A stretch of 64,000 nt of DNA from Streptomyces sp. CB02366 (GCF_001905905.1 NZ_LIVT01000001.1:248001-312000), one strand, 5' to 3'; positions 45,006 to 55,283 are shown, counted from the first letter of the stretch. The notes: generated from the letters alone by a model not told the origin. A program made the numbers and translations.

Positions 45006-45658
45006 GAGGCCGAGCCCTTCCGATCGTCCGAGTCACCGGCGCCGGCCGCGACGAGCCCGCGCTCGCGCGCGTAGTCCTCCAGCATGCCGCGCAGCTGGCG
45101 ACGGCCGCGGTGCAGCCGGGACATCACCGTACCGATGGGAGTCCCCATGATGTCCGCGATCTCCTTGTAGGCAAAGCCCTCCACATCGGCGAGGTACACG
45201 GCGATGCGGAACTCCTCGGGGATCGCCTGGAGCGCCGACTTCACGTCGGAGTCCGGGAGATGGTCCAGGGCCTGGGACTCCGCCGAACGCAGACCGGTCG
45301 ACATGTGCGACTCGGCCCGGGCGAGCTGCCAGTCCTCGATCTCCTCGGCGGCGCTGCGCTGGGGCTCCCGCTGCTTCTTGCGGTACGAGTTGATGAAGGT
45401 GTTGGTGAGGATGCGGTACATCCACGCCTTGAGGTTGGTGCCCTCACGGAACTGGTGGAAGGAGCCGTACGCCTTGGCGTAGGTCTCCTGGACCAGGTCC
45501 TCGGCATCGGCCGGGTTGCGCGTCATGCGCAGCGCCGCCGAGTACATCTGGTCGAGAAAGCCCAGGGCGTCCCGCTCGAAGCGCGCGTTGCGCTCGGCCG
45601 GCGTCTCCGGGGCACGGCCGTCGTCGGTCCCTGTGTCGGTCCCAGTGACCGGACCCAC
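45002..45658 (-). CDS. sigR: Thiol-oxidative-stress sigma factor SigR
   Basis: ECF sigma factor of 218 residues from the GTG at 45658, which has GGAGG upstream. Region 2 includes [23 protein letters not shown]; region 4 includes [22 protein letters not shown]. The frame stays open to an ATG at 45844 with its own GAGAGGGAG site, giving a 62-residue N-terminal extension like the known sigma-R-prime isoform. A perfect sigma-R promoter lies 51 bp before that ATG. The system therefore encodes a normal form plus an inducible extended form. Confidence 0.96.
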   Translation of the reverse strand: MGPVTGTDTGTDDGRAPETPAERNARFERDALGFLDQMYSAALRMTRNPADAEDLVQETYAKAYGSFHQFREGTNLKAWMYRILTNTFINSYRKKQREPQRSAAEEIEDWQLARAESHMSTGLRSAESQALDHLPDSDVKSALQAIPEEFRIAVYLADVEGFAYKEIADIMGTPIGTVMSRLHRGRRQLRGMLEDYARERGLVAAGAGDSDDRKGSAS

Positions 45659-45894
45659 CTCCTCCAACGATGTGGCGGAACCGAGACCGGACCCGCTCGC
45701 ATCGGAGAATAGTCGACCTTGCTTGCGGGCGGCCTGTCGATCACCACCGCCCAGCATCCGCTCGGGGGCGGTCCTCGCCGCGGGCAGCACGGTCCACTCC
45801 AGGTCAGCGGCGTTCGAGCGACTGGGGCAGATGGTCGAACCCATGCGACGGACTCCCTCTCCACGTACGACGTTGTTGTACCGACGTCCCGAAC

Positions 45895-45921
45895 AACAGC
45901 GCCCCCGGGCGGGGCATTCCC
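45895..45921 (-). promoter_or_regulatory. Sigma-R autoregulatory promoter (sigRp2)
   Basis: On the minus strand GGGAAT (45921-45916), exactly 18 bases, then GTT (45897-45895): the full sigma-R consensus. The predicted leader to the ATG at 45844 is about 45 bases. Confidence 0.88.
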
Positions 45922-45960
45922 GGGGTCCGGCGGCGCCTCCCGCGGGCGGGGCCCGGGCGG

Positions 45961-46608
45961 TCACCCGAGGGGCGCGAGCCACCCGGCGACCGCGTCGGTG
46001 AGGACGCCCATCGCCTGTTCCTCCGTCAGCCCAGACCTCTTCGGCACGGCGAACCCGTGGTCGCCGTGGGGCACCTCGGCCAACGCGTACCCGCCGGGGG
46101 GGAACTCGCCGGGCCGGCCGAAGGGGTCGCCGCCGCCCTGCACCACCAGCGTGGGCACGCCCGTGCCGAGCAGTTCGGCGGCGCGGGACTTCTCGGGCCT
46201 GCCCGGGGGGTGGAGCGGGAAGCCGAGCGCGAGCACGGCCGCGGCGCCCAGTTCGGCCGCGGTCCGGCAGGCGACCCGGGCCCCGGCGCTGCGGCCCCCG
46301 GCGACGACGGGCGGCCCGGCGGCGGCCAGGGCGGGCCACACCCCGCGCCAGCCGGTGTCCAGGGCCTTCGGGGCGGGGGCCATCTTCTTGCCGGCCACCC
46401 GCCAGGGCTGCTCCACCAGGGCGACGGTGACGCCGTGGCCGGGCAGGACCCGGGCGAGGGCCTGGAGGTCCCGGGCCTCGATGCCGCCGCCGGCCCCGTG
46501 GCCCAGGGCGAGGACGAGGCGGGGCCCGGCGGTGGTGGCGGGGGCCCAGGTGATCCGGGCCTCACCGGCGTCGGTGATGACGTTCTGCGTACGTGGTAGA
46601 CGGCTCAC
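45961..46608 (-). CDS. Alpha/beta hydrolase (KANL3/Tex30-like dienelactone-hydrolase family)
   Basis: 215 residues with the nucleophile elbow GGRSAGAR and a C-terminal catalytic His in EVPHGDHGF; the Asp is probably in QGGGDPFG. The oxyanion segment is [10 protein letters not shown]. Substrate is unknown. It starts at a GTG and lies upstream of sigR in the same direction, but the sigR promoter separates them. Confidence 0.85.
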   Translation of the reverse strand: MSRLPRTQNVITDAGEARITWAPATTAGPRLVLALGHGAGGGIEARDLQALARVLPGHGVTVALVEQPWRVAGKKMAPAPKALDTGWRGVWPALAAAGPPVVAGGRSAGARVACRTAAELGAAAVLALGFPLHPPGRPEKSRAAELLGTGVPTLVVQGGGDPFGRPGEFPPGGYALAEVPHGDHGFAVPKRSGLTEEQAMGVLTDAVAGWLAPLG

Positions 46609-46672
46609 CGCGCCATCCTCCCCCGTGCGCGAAGCGGAACGGCACGAGGGCCCGCGTGCCGCTCGGAACCCC

Positions 46673-47488
46673 TCAGAACAGAGTGGACTCCTCCGGCGCG
46701 GCCAGTTCCTCCAGCAGCTCCGGTCCGTTGTTGCGGACGTTGCTGACGGCGGTGGCGACCGGGTAGGCGCGCATCAGCCCGCCCGGCGGCGGCTCCAGCA
46801 GGGCGCGCAATTCGTCGACGCCGGTGGGCGCGGGGTCCAGCCAGGCGTCCCAGCGGTCGGGGGTGAGCATCAGCGGCATCCGGGGGTGGATGTCGGCGAG
46901 CGCGCCGGGCCCCTCGGCGGGGGCGACGGCCAGCGGGGTGGTCTCCGCCTCGGTGGTGATCACCGAGCACGTCGCCCACCAGGCGTTCTCGTGGTCGTCG
47001 GGGAGGGTCGCGTCGCGCCAGAACTCGTACAGCCCGGCCATCGCGAAGACCGATCCGTCGGCGGGGGTGACGAAGTAGGGCTGCTTGCGGGCCCGCTTCT
47101 TGCCCTTCTCCTCCTCCAACTGCCGCTCCTGCGCACCGGTGACCCACTCGTAGTAGCCGTCGGCGGGCAGGATGCAGCGGTGCCGGGCGAAGGCGCGGCG
47201 GAAGGAGGGCTTCTCGTGGACGGTCTCCGCTCGGGCGTTGATCAGCCGGGCCGCACCCTCGGGGGTCTTCGCCCAGGAGGGCACGAGTCCCCATCTCAAG
47301 GAGCGCAGCTGGCGAACCGGACGCGGGTCGTCGGCGTCCTTAACGGGACCCTCCAGAACCGCGTAGACCTTCTTGGTCGGCGCCACGTTCCAGTCCGGCT
47401 CCAGGGTCTCGGTGGGTTCCCACTTCTCGACGCCGAAGAGTCCGGTCAGGTCCTCGGGCTTCCGACTGGCTGCAAACCGTCCGCACAT
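46673..47488 (-). CDS. SOS-response-associated (SRAP/YedK) protein
   Basis: 271-residue SRAP-domain protein. Family members crosslink to abasic sites in single-stranded DNA through Cys2; here the protein starts MCGRF with Cys2 exposed after Met removal, which fixes the start at 47488. Other conserved residues are NVAPT, RAETVHEKPSFR, and the His in HPRMPLML. It protects stalled forks and is divergent from the M50-like gene, 53 bp away. Confidence 0.94.
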   Translation of the reverse strand: MCGRFAASRKPEDLTGLFGVEKWEPTETLEPDWNVAPTKKVYAVLEGPVKDADDPRPVRQLRSLRWGLVPSWAKTPEGAARLINARAETVHEKPSFRRAFARHRCILPADGYYEWVTGAQERQLEEEKGKKRARKQPYFVTPADGSVFAMAGLYEFWRDATLPDDHENAWWATCSVITTEAETTPLAVAPAEGPGALADIHPRMPLMLTPDRWDAWLDPAPTGVDELRALLEPPPGGLMRAYPVATAVSNVRNNGPELLEELAAPEESTLF

Positions 47489-47541
47489 AGGTGCCAGACT
47501 GCCACGACCCCCCACCCCGACCGCAAGGAGTCGCCCGGCCG

Positions 47542-48255
47542 ATGAACAGCACCGAATTGGGCGATCTGTGGGATCGCGTCACCGGCGCCCAGGCCGCCCC
47601 CGAGCAGTGGCTGGTGGTGGTGACGGCCGTCCTGGCGCTGACCGCCGTCGTGCCCGACCCGCTGTGGCGGCTCGCCCGCAACACGATCACCATCGCGCAC
47701 GAGGGCGGCCACGGCCTGGTGGCCCTGCTCACCGGACGGCAGCTCTCCGGCATCCGGCTGCACTCGGACACCAGCGGGCTGACCGTGAGCCGCGGCAAGC
47801 CGACGGGGATCGGCATGATCCTCACGGCGGCGGCGGGCTACACGGCCCCCTCCCTGCTGGGTCTGGGCGGCGCCTGGCTGCTCACGAACGGCAGGATCAC
47901 CCTCCTGCTGTGGGTGGCGACGGCGCTGCTCGCGGTGATGCTGGTGATGATCCGCAACGTGTACGGGGCGCTCACCGTCATCCTGACCGGCGCCACGTTC
48001 CTGCTGGTGTCCTGGCTGGCCTCCTCCGACGTCCAGGCGGCGTTCGCGTACGCGGTGGTGTGGTTCCTGCTGCTGGGCGGGGTGCGGCCGCCGTTCGAGC
48101 TCCAGTCCAAGCGCCGGCACGGCGGGGCTCCGGACTCCGACGCGGACCAGTTGGCCCGGCTGACCAACGCCCCGGCGGTGCTGTGGCTGTTCCTCTTCCA
48201 CGCGGTGTCGTTGTGCTCGCTGATCGGCGGCGGCCGGTGGCTGCTGGGCTGGTGA
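47542..48255 (+). CDS. M50-like membrane metallopeptidase (site-2-protease family)
   Basis: Membrane protein of 237 residues with about six helices. The zinc motif HEGGHG (HExxH) is at about residues 53-58, within the membrane segment [16 protein letters not shown]. The family cleaves membrane-bound regulators or anti-sigma factors; the substrate here is unknown. AAGGAG precedes the ATG. Confidence 0.85.
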   Translation: MNSTELGDLWDRVTGAQAAPEQWLVVVTAVLALTAVVPDPLWRLARNTITIAHEGGHGLVALLTGRQLSGIRLHSDTSGLTVSRGKPTGIGMILTAAAGYTAPSLLGLGGAWLLTNGRITLLLWVATALLAVMLVMIRNVYGALTVILTGATFLLVSWLASSDVQAAFAYAVVWFLLLGGVRPPFELQSKRRHGGAPDSDADQLARLTNAPAVLWLFLFHAVSLCSLIGGGRWLLGW

Positions 48256-48358
48256 GGGCCGGCCGGCCCTCACCGGCCCGCACCCCGGACGGGTTACGGG
48301 CGGTTTGCGCGCTTTTCGCCAGGATCCAGGCGGGTGCGGAACCACTAAAGTAAAGGCC

Positions 48359-49711
48359 ATGACCGAGAGTTCCGTGCACCCTGCCCTGTGGCCCGCTCCC
48401 CACGCGAGCGGCGCCGTCGACGCGACCGTCACCGTGCCCGGATCGAAATCGGTCACCAACCGCGCCCTCGTACTGGCCTCGCTGGCCTCCGAGCCGGGCT
48501 GGCTGCGCCGCCCGTTGCGCTCCCGCGACACCCTGCTGATGGCCGACGCGCTGCGCGCGATGGGCGTCGGCATCGAGGAGACCGTCTCCTCCTCGTCCGC
48601 GAGCAGTCCGTCCGCCGCGGCCTCCCCGGACGCCACGGGCGAGGCCTGGCGGGTCATCCCGGCGGGGCTGCACGGCCCGGCGGCGGTGGACGTCGGCAAC
48701 GCCGGCACGGTGATGCGCTTCCTGCCGCCGGTCGCCACCCTCGCCGACGGCCCGGTCCGCTTCGACGGCGATCCCCGCTCCTACGAGCGCCCGCTGACCG
48801 GCGTGATCGAGGGGTTGCGGGCGCTCGGCGCGCGGATCGACGACGACGGGCGCGGGGCGCTGCCGCTGACCGTGCACGGCGGCGGGGCGCTGGTGGGCGG
48901 CCCGGTGTCGATCGACGCATCGTCCTCCTCGCAGTTCGTCTCGGCGCTGCTGCTGTCGGCCCCGCGCTTCAACCACGGCGTCGAGGTCCGGCACACCGGG
49001 ACCACCCTCCCCTCGATGCCGCACATCCGGATGACCGTCGACATGCTGCGCGCGGTCGGCGCCCAGGTGGACGAGCCGGAGACGGGCGGTGAACCGAACG
49101 TCTGGCGGGTGTCGCCCTCCGCCCTGCTCGGCCGGGACCTGACGATCGAGCCGGACCTCTCCAACGCCCAGCCGTTCCTGGCGGCGGCCCTGGTGACCGG
49201 CGGCCGGGTCACCATCCCCGACTGGCCCGAGCGCACCACCCAGCCGGGTGACGCGCTGCGCGAGATCTTCACCGCGATGGGCGGCTCCTGCGAGCTGACC
49301 GAACGCGGACTGACCTTCACCGGTACGGGCCGGATCCACGGCATCGACGTGGACCTCGGCGAGGTCGGCGAGCTGACCCCGGGCATCGCGGCGGTCGCGG
49401 CGCTGGCGGACTCCCCCTCGACGCTGAGCGGAGTGGCCCACCTGCGGCTGCACGAGACGGACCGGCTGGCCGCGCTGACCAAGGAGATCAACGAGCTGGG
49501 CGGCGACGTCACCGAGACGGCGGACGGGCTGCACATCCGCCCGCGCCCGCTGCGCGGCGGCGTCTTCCACACGTACGACGACCACCGGATGGCCACCGCC
49601 GGGGCGATCATCGGCCTGGCGGTGAAGGGCGTGGAGATCGAGAACGTGGGCACCACCGCCAAGACCCTGCCGGACTTCCCGGCCCTGTGGACCGGAATGC
49701 TCGGGGCCTAG
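48359..49711 (+). CDS. aroA: 3-phosphoshikimate 1-carboxyvinyltransferase (EPSP synthase)
   Basis: Sixth step of the shikimate pathway. The 450-residue protein shows [14 protein letters not shown] near residue 27, [12 protein letters not shown], and the C-terminal [12 protein letters not shown] and [12 protein letters not shown] motifs. A Ser/Ala-rich insertion of about 20 residues at 77-97 ([18 protein letters not shown]) is unusual. rsgA starts four bases after its stop, so the two are co-transcribed. Confidence 0.95.
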   Translation: MTESSVHPALWPAPHASGAVDATVTVPGSKSVTNRALVLASLASEPGWLRRPLRSRDTLLMADALRAMGVGIEETVSSSSASSPSAAASPDATGEAWRVIPAGLHGPAAVDVGNAGTVMRFLPPVATLADGPVRFDGDPRSYERPLTGVIEGLRALGARIDDDGRGALPLTVHGGGALVGGPVSIDASSSSQFVSALLLSAPRFNHGVEVRHTGTTLPSMPHIRMTVDMLRAVGAQVDEPETGGEPNVWRVSPSALLGRDLTIEPDLSNAQPFLAAALVTGGRVTIPDWPERTTQPGDALREIFTAMGGSCELTERGLTFTGTGRIHGIDVDLGEVGELTPGIAAVAALADSPSTLSGVAHLRLHETDRLAALTKEINELGGDVTETADGLHIRPRPLRGGVFHTYDDHRMATAGAIIGLAVKGVEIENVGTTAKTLPDFPALWTGMLGA

Positions 49712-49715
49712 ACCC

Positions 49716-50732
49716 ATGCGCCGCTACGGGAAGAACCCCGACGAGGACGACATCCGCGTCCGCCCCAACCGCAAGGGCAACCGCCCGCGCACCCACATCC
49801 GGCCCAAGCACGAGGACGCCGAGGACGGCATGGTCCTCACCGTCGACCGGGGCCGGCTCACCTGCCTCGTCGAGGGCCGGACCGTGGTGGCGATGAAGGC
49901 CCGCGAGCTGGGGCGCAAGGCCGCCGTGGTGGGCGACACCGTCTCCATCGTCGGCGACCTCTCCGGCGAGAAGGACACCCTGGCCCGGATCGTGCGCATC
50001 GCCCCGCGCCGTACGGTGCTGCGCCGCACGGCGGACGACGACGATCCGTACGAGCGCGTCGTCGTCGCCAACGCCGACCAGCTGGCGATCGTCACCGCGC
50101 TGGCCGACCCGGAGCCCCGGCCGCGCATGATCGACCGCTGCCTGGTCGCGGCGTACGACGGCGGGCTCTCCCCGCTCCTGGTGCTGACCAAGTCCGACCT
50201 GGCCCCGCCGGACGCGCTGCTGGAGGCGTACACCCCGCTCGGCGTCCCGTACATCGTGACCAGCCGTGAGGAGCTGGAGACGGGGGACGCGGCGGAGCGG
50301 GTCCGCGAGCAGTTGGCGGGCAGGATCACCGCCTTCGTCGGGCACTCCGGGGTCGGCAAGACGACCCTGGTCAACGCCCTGGTGCCGGCGGACCGGCGGC
50401 GGACCACCGGCGACGTCAACGCGGTCACCGGCCGGGGGCGGCACACCACCACCTCGGCCCTCGTGCTGCCGCTGCCCGGCGACCGGGGCTGGGTGGTCGA
50501 CACCCCCGGCGTGCGCTCCTTCGGGCTGCACCACGTCGACCCCTCGCGCGTCATCCACGCCTTCCCGGATCTGGAGCCGGGTACGGCGGAGTGTCCGCGC
50601 GGCTGCACCCACGACGAGAACCAGCCCGAATGCGCTCTGGACGCCTGGGTGGCCGAGGGGCACGCCGACCCGGCCCGGCTGGACTCCCTGCGCAGGCTGC
50701 TCTCGACCCGGGAGCGGCGCGAGGGCGACTGA
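49716..50732 (+). CDS. rsgA: Ribosome small subunit GTPase RsgA
   Basis: Circularly permuted GTPase of 338 residues acting in late 30S assembly. The order is an OB domain, G4 (LTKSD), the P-loop GHSGVGKTT, G3 (DTPG) and a C-terminal zinc motif CPRGCTHDENQPEC. It starts four bases after aroA with no separate promoter visible. Confidence 0.94.
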   Translation: MRRYGKNPDEDDIRVRPNRKGNRPRTHIRPKHEDAEDGMVLTVDRGRLTCLVEGRTVVAMKARELGRKAAVVGDTVSIVGDLSGEKDTLARIVRIAPRRTVLRRTADDDDPYERVVVANADQLAIVTALADPEPRPRMIDRCLVAAYDGGLSPLLVLTKSDLAPPDALLEAYTPLGVPYIVTSREELETGDAAERVREQLAGRITAFVGHSGVGKTTLVNALVPADRRRTTGDVNAVTGRGRHTTTSALVLPLPGDRGWVVDTPGVRSFGLHHVDPSRVIHAFPDLEPGTAECPRGCTHDENQPECALDAWVAEGHADPARLDSLRRLLSTRERREGD

Positions 50733-50905
50733 CCGCGTGAGAACGGCTGCCGGACCAGACGGCCGACGGCACGAGGACGGCTGACGGGGCCTCCGGCCGG
50801 AGTCGGCCGCGCCCCCTCGGGCATGTCCGCGCGCTTCGACGACCGGTGAAGGCATAATCGCACCGAGCGGGACGAAGCCGTCACCTACTCGGGAGGCAAC
50901 GGACG

Positions 50906-51229
50906 ATGGCGTGGCTGCTGGTCGTGGTCGCAGGACTGCTGGAGACCGGCTTCGCCGTGTGTCTGAAGCTCTCCCACGGATTCACCCGGCTCTGGCCGAC
51001 GATCGCGTTCGCCACGTTCGCGCTGGGCAGCTTCGGTCTGCTGACCCTGGCGCTGAAGAAGCTGGACATCGGCCCGGCGTACGCGGTGTGGACCGGCATC
51101 GGGGCGGCCGGTACCGCGATCTACGGCATGGTCTTCCTCGGTGACGTGGTCTCCACCCTGAAGCTGGTCTCGATCTCGCTGGTGATCATCGGTGTGATCG
51201 GCCTCCAGCTCTCCGGCTCGGCGCACTGA
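50906..51229 (+). CDS. Small multidrug resistance (SMR) family transporter
   Basis: Four-helix transporter of 107 residues. The essential proton/substrate glutamate is Glu13 in AGLLETGFA; the signature AVWTGIGAAGTAIYG in the third helix is typical of SMR proteins, with a flavour of the SugE/Gdx subgroup. Encoded singly, so probably a homodimer. GGGAGG lies nine bases before the ATG. I see no convincing guanidine riboswitch upstream, so the Gdx assignment stays open. Confidence 0.9.
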   Translation: MAWLLVVVAGLLETGFAVCLKLSHGFTRLWPTIAFATFALGSFGLLTLALKKLDIGPAYAVWTGIGAAGTAIYGMVFLGDVVSTLKLVSISLVIIGVIGLQLSGSAH

Positions 51230-51260
51230 GCCCCGGCCAGCTCGTCGCCGTCGCCCGCTC

Positions 51261-51327
51261 CTAGGGCGTGTTTCGGGAGTCCCGCCTGCTCGGCGGCGTC
51301 CGGCGCTACTTTCGCAACACGCCCTGG
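51261..51327. repeat. Short palindromic element (67 bp), internally deleted copy
   Basis: Terminal repeats CTAGGGCGTGTTTCGGGAG and, inverted, CCAGGGCGTGTTGCGAAAG. The first 43 bp match the reverse complement of the right end of the 181-bp element at 53536 at about 38 positions. The right end runs into the last codons of the TetR gene. Confidence 0.75.
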
Positions 51328-51890
51328 GCCGGGGGCCGGGCCGCCTCCCGGACCAGGCGCAGCGCGCCGCTGTCCGCCGCGTCGTCGCCCGGCACCGGGA
51401 CGACCACGCAGGACAGCGCGAGCCGTAGCGCGATCTCGCAGCGCCCCTCCGCGCCTCCGGGCGAGGCGTCCGCGGTCCGCGCCCGCACCAGCGCGAGCAG
51501 CTCCTCGGGGGTCGGCGGCGGCTTCCCGCCCGTCCGCCCCCGGGAACCCGGCCGACGGTCCGGGCGGGGCAGCCCGTCCGCCCAGTGTCCGGTCAGCAAC
51601 GCCTTGACCAGCGCGTCCTGCCGGGCGGCCCGCAGGGTCCAGAGCGCGACGGCGGCCGGGCGGTCGGGCCCCGGGGCGCCCAGCGCGCGGTCCACCCCGG
51701 CGAGGTAGTCGTCGACGGCCCGCCGCAGCAGGGCCCCGGCCAGCCCTTCCTTGGTGCCGAACGCGTTGTGGAGGGTCTGCCGGGAGACCCCGGCCAGGGC
51801 GGCGACGTCGGCCATGCGCACGGAACGCCAGGGCCGGTCCTCCAACGCCCGGTGGGCGGCCTCCAGCAGGGCCTGTCGCGCTCTCCGCAT
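51306..51890 (-). CDS. TetR/AcrR-family transcriptional regulator
   Basis: 194 residues with an N-terminal HTH ([25 protein letters not shown]) and a ligand-binding region of about 140 residues that is not recognisable. It is convergent with the SMR transporter gene and could control it, though drug-pump repressors are more often divergent. Its final residues QGVLRK and stop codon are coded by the terminal repeat of the palindromic element, so the original C-terminus seems to have been replaced. Confidence 0.88.
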   Translation of the reverse strand: MRRARQALLEAAHRALEDRPWRSVRMADVAALAGVSRQTLHNAFGTKEGLAGALLRRAVDDYLAGVDRALGAPGPDRPAAVALWTLRAARQDALVKALLTGHWADGLPRPDRRPGSRGRTGGKPPPTPEELLALVRARTADASPGGAEGRCEIALRLALSCVVVPVPGDDAADSGALRLVREAARPPAQGVLRK

Positions 51891-52024
51891 CGCCGCCGCC
51901 CCCTGCCCCCGGGATTCCTGCGGTTCAGGGTCGACGCGCTCGCGGGGGCTGTCAAGGGCGTGCGGGAAGGCGGCGACCGGGGGCGCGGTGGCCCTCGCAC
52001 GAGGGCCCTGGATACTGTGACAGC

Positions 52025-52828
52025 ATGCCCGACTACCACGATGATCTGCGGCTCGCCCACGTACTGGCGGATGCCGCCGACGCCGCGACGATGGACCGGT
52101 TCAAGGCTCTCGACCTGAAGGTGGAGACCAAGCCGGACATGACCCCGGTGAGCGAGGCCGACAAGGCCGCCGAGGAGCTGATCCGGGGCCACCTGCGTCG
52201 GGCCCGCCCCCGGGACGCGATCCTGGGCGAGGAGTACGGGGTCGAGGGAAGCGGTCCGCGCCGCTGGGTGATCGACCCGATCGACGGCACCAAGAACTAC
52301 GTGCGCGGCGTGCCGGTGTGGGCGACGCTGATCTCGCTGATGGAGGCGGGTCCGGAGGGCGACTTCCAGCCGGTGGTGGGCCTGGTCTCCGCGCCGGCGC
52401 TGAACCGGCGCTGGTGGGCGGCGAAGGGCGCGGGCGCGTTCACCGGCCGCAGCCTCACCTCCGCGAGCCGGATGCACGTGTCGAAGGTGCGCCGGGTCTC
52501 CGACGCCTCGTTCGCGTTCTCCTCGCTGTCCGGCTGGGAGGAGCAGGGCCGCCTCGACGGCTTCCTGGACCTCACCCGGGCCTGCTGGCGGACGCGGGGG
52601 TACGGGGACTTCTGGCCGTACATGATGGTGGCGGAGGGTTCCGTGGACCTCTGCGCCGAGCCGGAACTGTCGCTGTGGGACATGGCGGCGAACGCGATCA
52701 TCGTGCAGGAGGCGGGCGGTCGTTTCACCTCGCTGGACGGGGTGGACGGCGTGGACGGCGGAAACGCGGCGGCGTCCAACGGCACGCTCCACGACGACCT
52801 GCTGAGCTACCTCGACCGCCGGTCCTGA
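52025..52828 (+). CDS. hisN: Histidinol-phosphatase HisN (inositol-monophosphatase fold)
   Basis: Dephosphorylates histidinol phosphate. Metal-binding motifs are [16 protein letters not shown] near residue 83 and LSLWDMAA toward the end; length 267 is normal. No ribosome site is visible and a -10-like GATACT (52011-52016) ends eight bases before the ATG, so the transcript is probably leaderless. It is divergent from the TetR gene. Confidence 0.9.
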   Translation: MPDYHDDLRLAHVLADAADAATMDRFKALDLKVETKPDMTPVSEADKAAEELIRGHLRRARPRDAILGEEYGVEGSGPRRWVIDPIDGTKNYVRGVPVWATLISLMEAGPEGDFQPVVGLVSAPALNRRWWAAKGAGAFTGRSLTSASRMHVSKVRRVSDASFAFSSLSGWEEQGRLDGFLDLTRACWRTRGYGDFWPYMMVAEGSVDLCAEPELSLWDMAANAIIVQEAGGRFTSLDGVDGVDGGNAAASNGTLHDDLLSYLDRRS

Positions 52829-53066
52829 CCCCGCTCCGCCGGGCTGCCGCGACCCGGGGGCCCTGCCCCCGCTCCACTGGGCTGTCGCCACCGGGGCTCA
52901 CGGGCGTTCCCGACGCGGCTCCGCCGAACCCCCGGTGCGCGCCTGTCCGAAACCGTCCGGTTCACGCGGTGCGCGGGGGCGCGGTGTGCGACGGCCGCAC
53001 GCCCTCCCCGCGCTTCGCCCACCCCTTGTCGGCCCTCCCCCGGCGTGCGACTCTGGGCCTCCCCCC

Positions 53067-53082
53067 ACTTGTGAACTTGTGA
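53067..53082 (+). promoter_or_regulatory. Tandem direct repeat upstream of the CBS gene
   Basis: ACTTGTGA occurs twice without a spacer, 43 bp before the start codon, followed by CGACTCACAG. It is AT-richer than its surroundings and may be a regulator site. Confidence 0.4.
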
Positions 53083-53124
53083 ATCGACTCACAGAGTGGG
53101 CTCACCGAGGAGGTGGCTCGTTTC

Positions 53125-53529
53125 ATGCTCGTCCGTGACGCCATGAGCACGGTGGTCCTCACCATCGGCCCCACCCATACGCTCCGCCAGGCGGCCCGGC
53201 TGATGTCGGCCCGCCGCATCGGAGCGGCTGTCGTCCATGATCCGGACACCTTCGGGCTCGGCATCATCACCGAGCGCGACATTCTCGACGCGGTCGGGGC
53301 AGGGCTGGACCCCGACCGGGAGACCGCGTCCGCCCACACCACCACCGACGTCGTGTTCGCCGCGCCGGCCTGGACCCTGGAGGAGGCGGCGGAAGCCATG
53401 ACGCACGGCGGGTTCCGGCACCTGGTCGTGCTGGACGGCGAGGGGGCGGTGGGCATCGTCTCGGTGCGCGACATCATCCGCTGCTGGTCGCCCGCCCGCC
53501 GCCGGCGCCCGGTCGCGGCCGCCGGCTGA
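53125..53529 (+). CDS. CBS-domain protein
   Basis: 134-residue protein consisting of a pair of CBS domains (a Bateman module): MSTVVLTIGPTHTLRQAARL with GIITERDILDAV, then APAWTLEEAAEAM with GIVSVRDIIR. Such modules bind adenine nucleotides; no effector domain is attached. The start at the ATG 53125 is preferred because GAGGAGG is 11 bases upstream but abuts the alternative GTG at 53113. It ends just before the 181-bp element. Confidence 0.88.
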   Translation: MLVRDAMSTVVLTIGPTHTLRQAARLMSARRIGAAVVHDPDTFGLGIITERDILDAVGAGLDPDRETASAHTTTDVVFAAPAWTLEEAAEAMTHGGFRHLVVLDGEGAVGIVSVRDIIRCWSPARRRRPVAAAG

Positions 53530-53535
53530 GGGCCG

Positions 53536-53716
53536 CTAGGGCGTGTTTCGAAAGGAGCGTCGTCCGCCCGGAGGGCGGGCTCGGCGGCGTCCGGTGCGTG
53601 CGATCGCAAGGCGGAGGGCCGCCCCGATACCGGATGTATCGGGGCGGCCCCGACAACGCGGCGAGCGTGCGTGCCGGGCGTCGCCGAGCAGGCGGGACTT
53701 TCGAAACCCGCCCTAG
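53536..53716. mobile_element. MITE-like palindromic element (181 bp)
   Basis: Flanked by 19-bp terminal inverted repeats, CTAGGGCGTGTTTCGAAAG and (inverted) CTAGGGCGGGTTTCGAAAG, identical at 18 positions. An inner palindrome CCGCCCCGATAC / GTATCGGGGCGG lies at its centre. It codes for nothing. Size, ends and a second, shortened copy at 51261 fit a non-autonomous transposable or hairpin-type interspersed repeat. Confidence 0.75.
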
Positions 53717-53813
53717 CCCAGGTCGCGCCGCCACCCGCCTCCCCCGCCCCTGACGACCGGTGGGCCGGACCCCCGTGAGGGAGTCCGGCCCACCGTCGAC
53801 GGCAAACGCCCGG

Positions 53814-55283
53814 TCAGCCGCGCAGGGCCTGGACCGCGGCTTCCAGCCGCTTGCCGAAGTCGCCGTCCGCCTGGCGGAAGTTGTTGATCGCGCGCTCGGC
53901 GATGTCGTCGCGCGAGACCTTGGCGATGAACCCGGCGAGGTTGTCGATCAGCCGGGCCTTCTCGTCCTCGGAGTAGAGCCGGTAGAGGTTGCCCGCCTGC
54001 ACGAAGTCGTTGTCCTCGGCGTGCACGGGGGCCTCGGTGTTGCCGGTGACACCGGTGACCGGGACCGGCTGCCACAGCGGCCGGTCGGTCTGGGCGGGGC
54101 CGCCGAAGCTGTTCGGCTCGTAGTTCTTGGCGCCCTGGTGACGGCCGTCGTAGAGGAAGCCGTCCCGGCTGTTGGTCCGCGCCTCGGTGGCGCGCGGGCG
54201 GTTCACCGGCAGGTGGTCGGCGTTGATGCCGACGCGGTAGCGGTGGGCGTCGCCGTAGGCGAAGAGGCGGCCCTGGAGCATCTTGTCCGGGGAGGGGCCG
54301 ATGCCCGGCACGAAGTGCGCGGGGCTGAAGACGGACTGCTCGACCTCGGCGAAGACGTTCTGCGGGTTGCGGTTGAGCTCCAGCTTCCCGATCTCGATCG
54401 GCGGGTAGTCCGCGTGCGGCCACACCTTGGTGAGGTCGAACGGGTTGAAGCGGTACGTCGCCGCGTCCGCCGCGGGCATGATCTGCACCTGCACCGTCCA
54501 GGACGGGAAGTCGCCCCGCTCGATCGCCTCGCGCAGGTCGCGCTGGTGGCTGTCGGGGTCTTCCCCGGCGAGCCTGTCGGCCTCCTCCTGGGTGAGGTTC
54601 TCGATGCCCTGGTCGGTCTTGAAGTGGTACTTGACCCAGAAGACCTCGCCGGCCTCGTTGTTCCACTGGTAGGTGTGCGAGCCGTACCCGTTCATGTGGC
54701 GCAGCGTGGCCGGGATGCCGCGGTCGCCGAAGAGCCAGGTCACCTGGTGCGTCGACTCGGGTGACAGCCCCCAGAAGTCCCAGACGTTGTCCGCCTCCTG
54801 CGAGCCGGTGTACGGGTCGCGCTTCTGGGTGTGGATGAAGTCGGGGAACTTGATGGCGTCCTTGATGAAGAACACCGGGGTGTTGTTGCCGACGAGGTCG
54901 TAGTTGCCCTCCTCGGTGTAGAACTTCAGCGCGAAACCGCGGGGGTCGCGCACGGCGTCGGCGGAGCCGAGGTTGCCGGCGACGGTGGAGAAGCGCAGGA
55001 AGGTCTCGGTCTGCTTGCCGACCTCGGAGAGGAACTTCGCCCGGGTCCACCGCGAGACGTCACGGGTCAGCGTGAAGGTGCCGTACGCGCCGGCGCCGCG
55101 GGCGTGCACCACGCGCTCCGGGATGCGCTCGCGGTTGAAGTGGGCGAGCTTCTCCAGGAGCGCCTGGTCCTGGACGAGAACCGGACCGCCGGGGCCCGCG
55201 GTCTCACTGTTCTGGTTGTCGGCGACCGGCGCGCCGGCCTCCGTGGTGAGCGGTCCCTGCGTCACGTGCGCCTCCTGCGTCAT
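53814..55283 (-). CDS. catA: Monofunctional heme catalase
   Basis: Hydrogen-peroxide dismutating enzyme of 489 residues (small-subunit clade). The distal His is in [12 protein letters not shown], the Asn in [10 protein letters not shown], and the proximal heme-ligand Tyr in [14 protein letters not shown]. It is divergent from the Fur-type regulator gene catR, as in S. coelicolor, where peroxide relieves CatR repression. I chose the ATG at 55283; upstream in-frame codons overlap the promoter. Confidence 0.95.
   Translation of the reverse strand: MTQEAHVTQGPLTTEAGAPVADNQNSETAGPGGPVLVQDQALLEKLAHFNRERIPERVVHARGAGAYGTFTLTRDVSRWTRAKFLSEVGKQTETFLRFSTVAGNLGSADAVRDPRGFALKFYTEEGNYDLVGNNTPVFFIKDAIKFPDFIHTQKRDPYTGSQEADNVWDFWGLSPESTHQVTWLFGDRGIPATLRHMNGYGSHTYQWNNEAGEVFWVKYHFKTDQGIENLTQEEADRLAGEDPDSHQRDLREAIERGDFPSWTVQVQIMPAADAATYRFNPFDLTKVWPHADYPPIEIGKLELNRNPQNVFAEVEQSVFSPAHFVPGIGPSPDKMLQGRLFAYGDAHRYRVGINADHLPVNRPRATEARTNSRDGFLYDGRHQGAKNYEPNSFGGPAQTDRPLWQPVPVTGVTGNTEAPVHAEDNDFVQAGNLYRLYSEDEKARLIDNLAGFIAKVSRDDIAERAINNFRQADGDFGKRLEAAVQALRG

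Noticed and set aside
50733..50905. Guanidine riboswitch before the SMR transporter
   Set aside because: I could not find the paired ACGR loops or the ykkC core.
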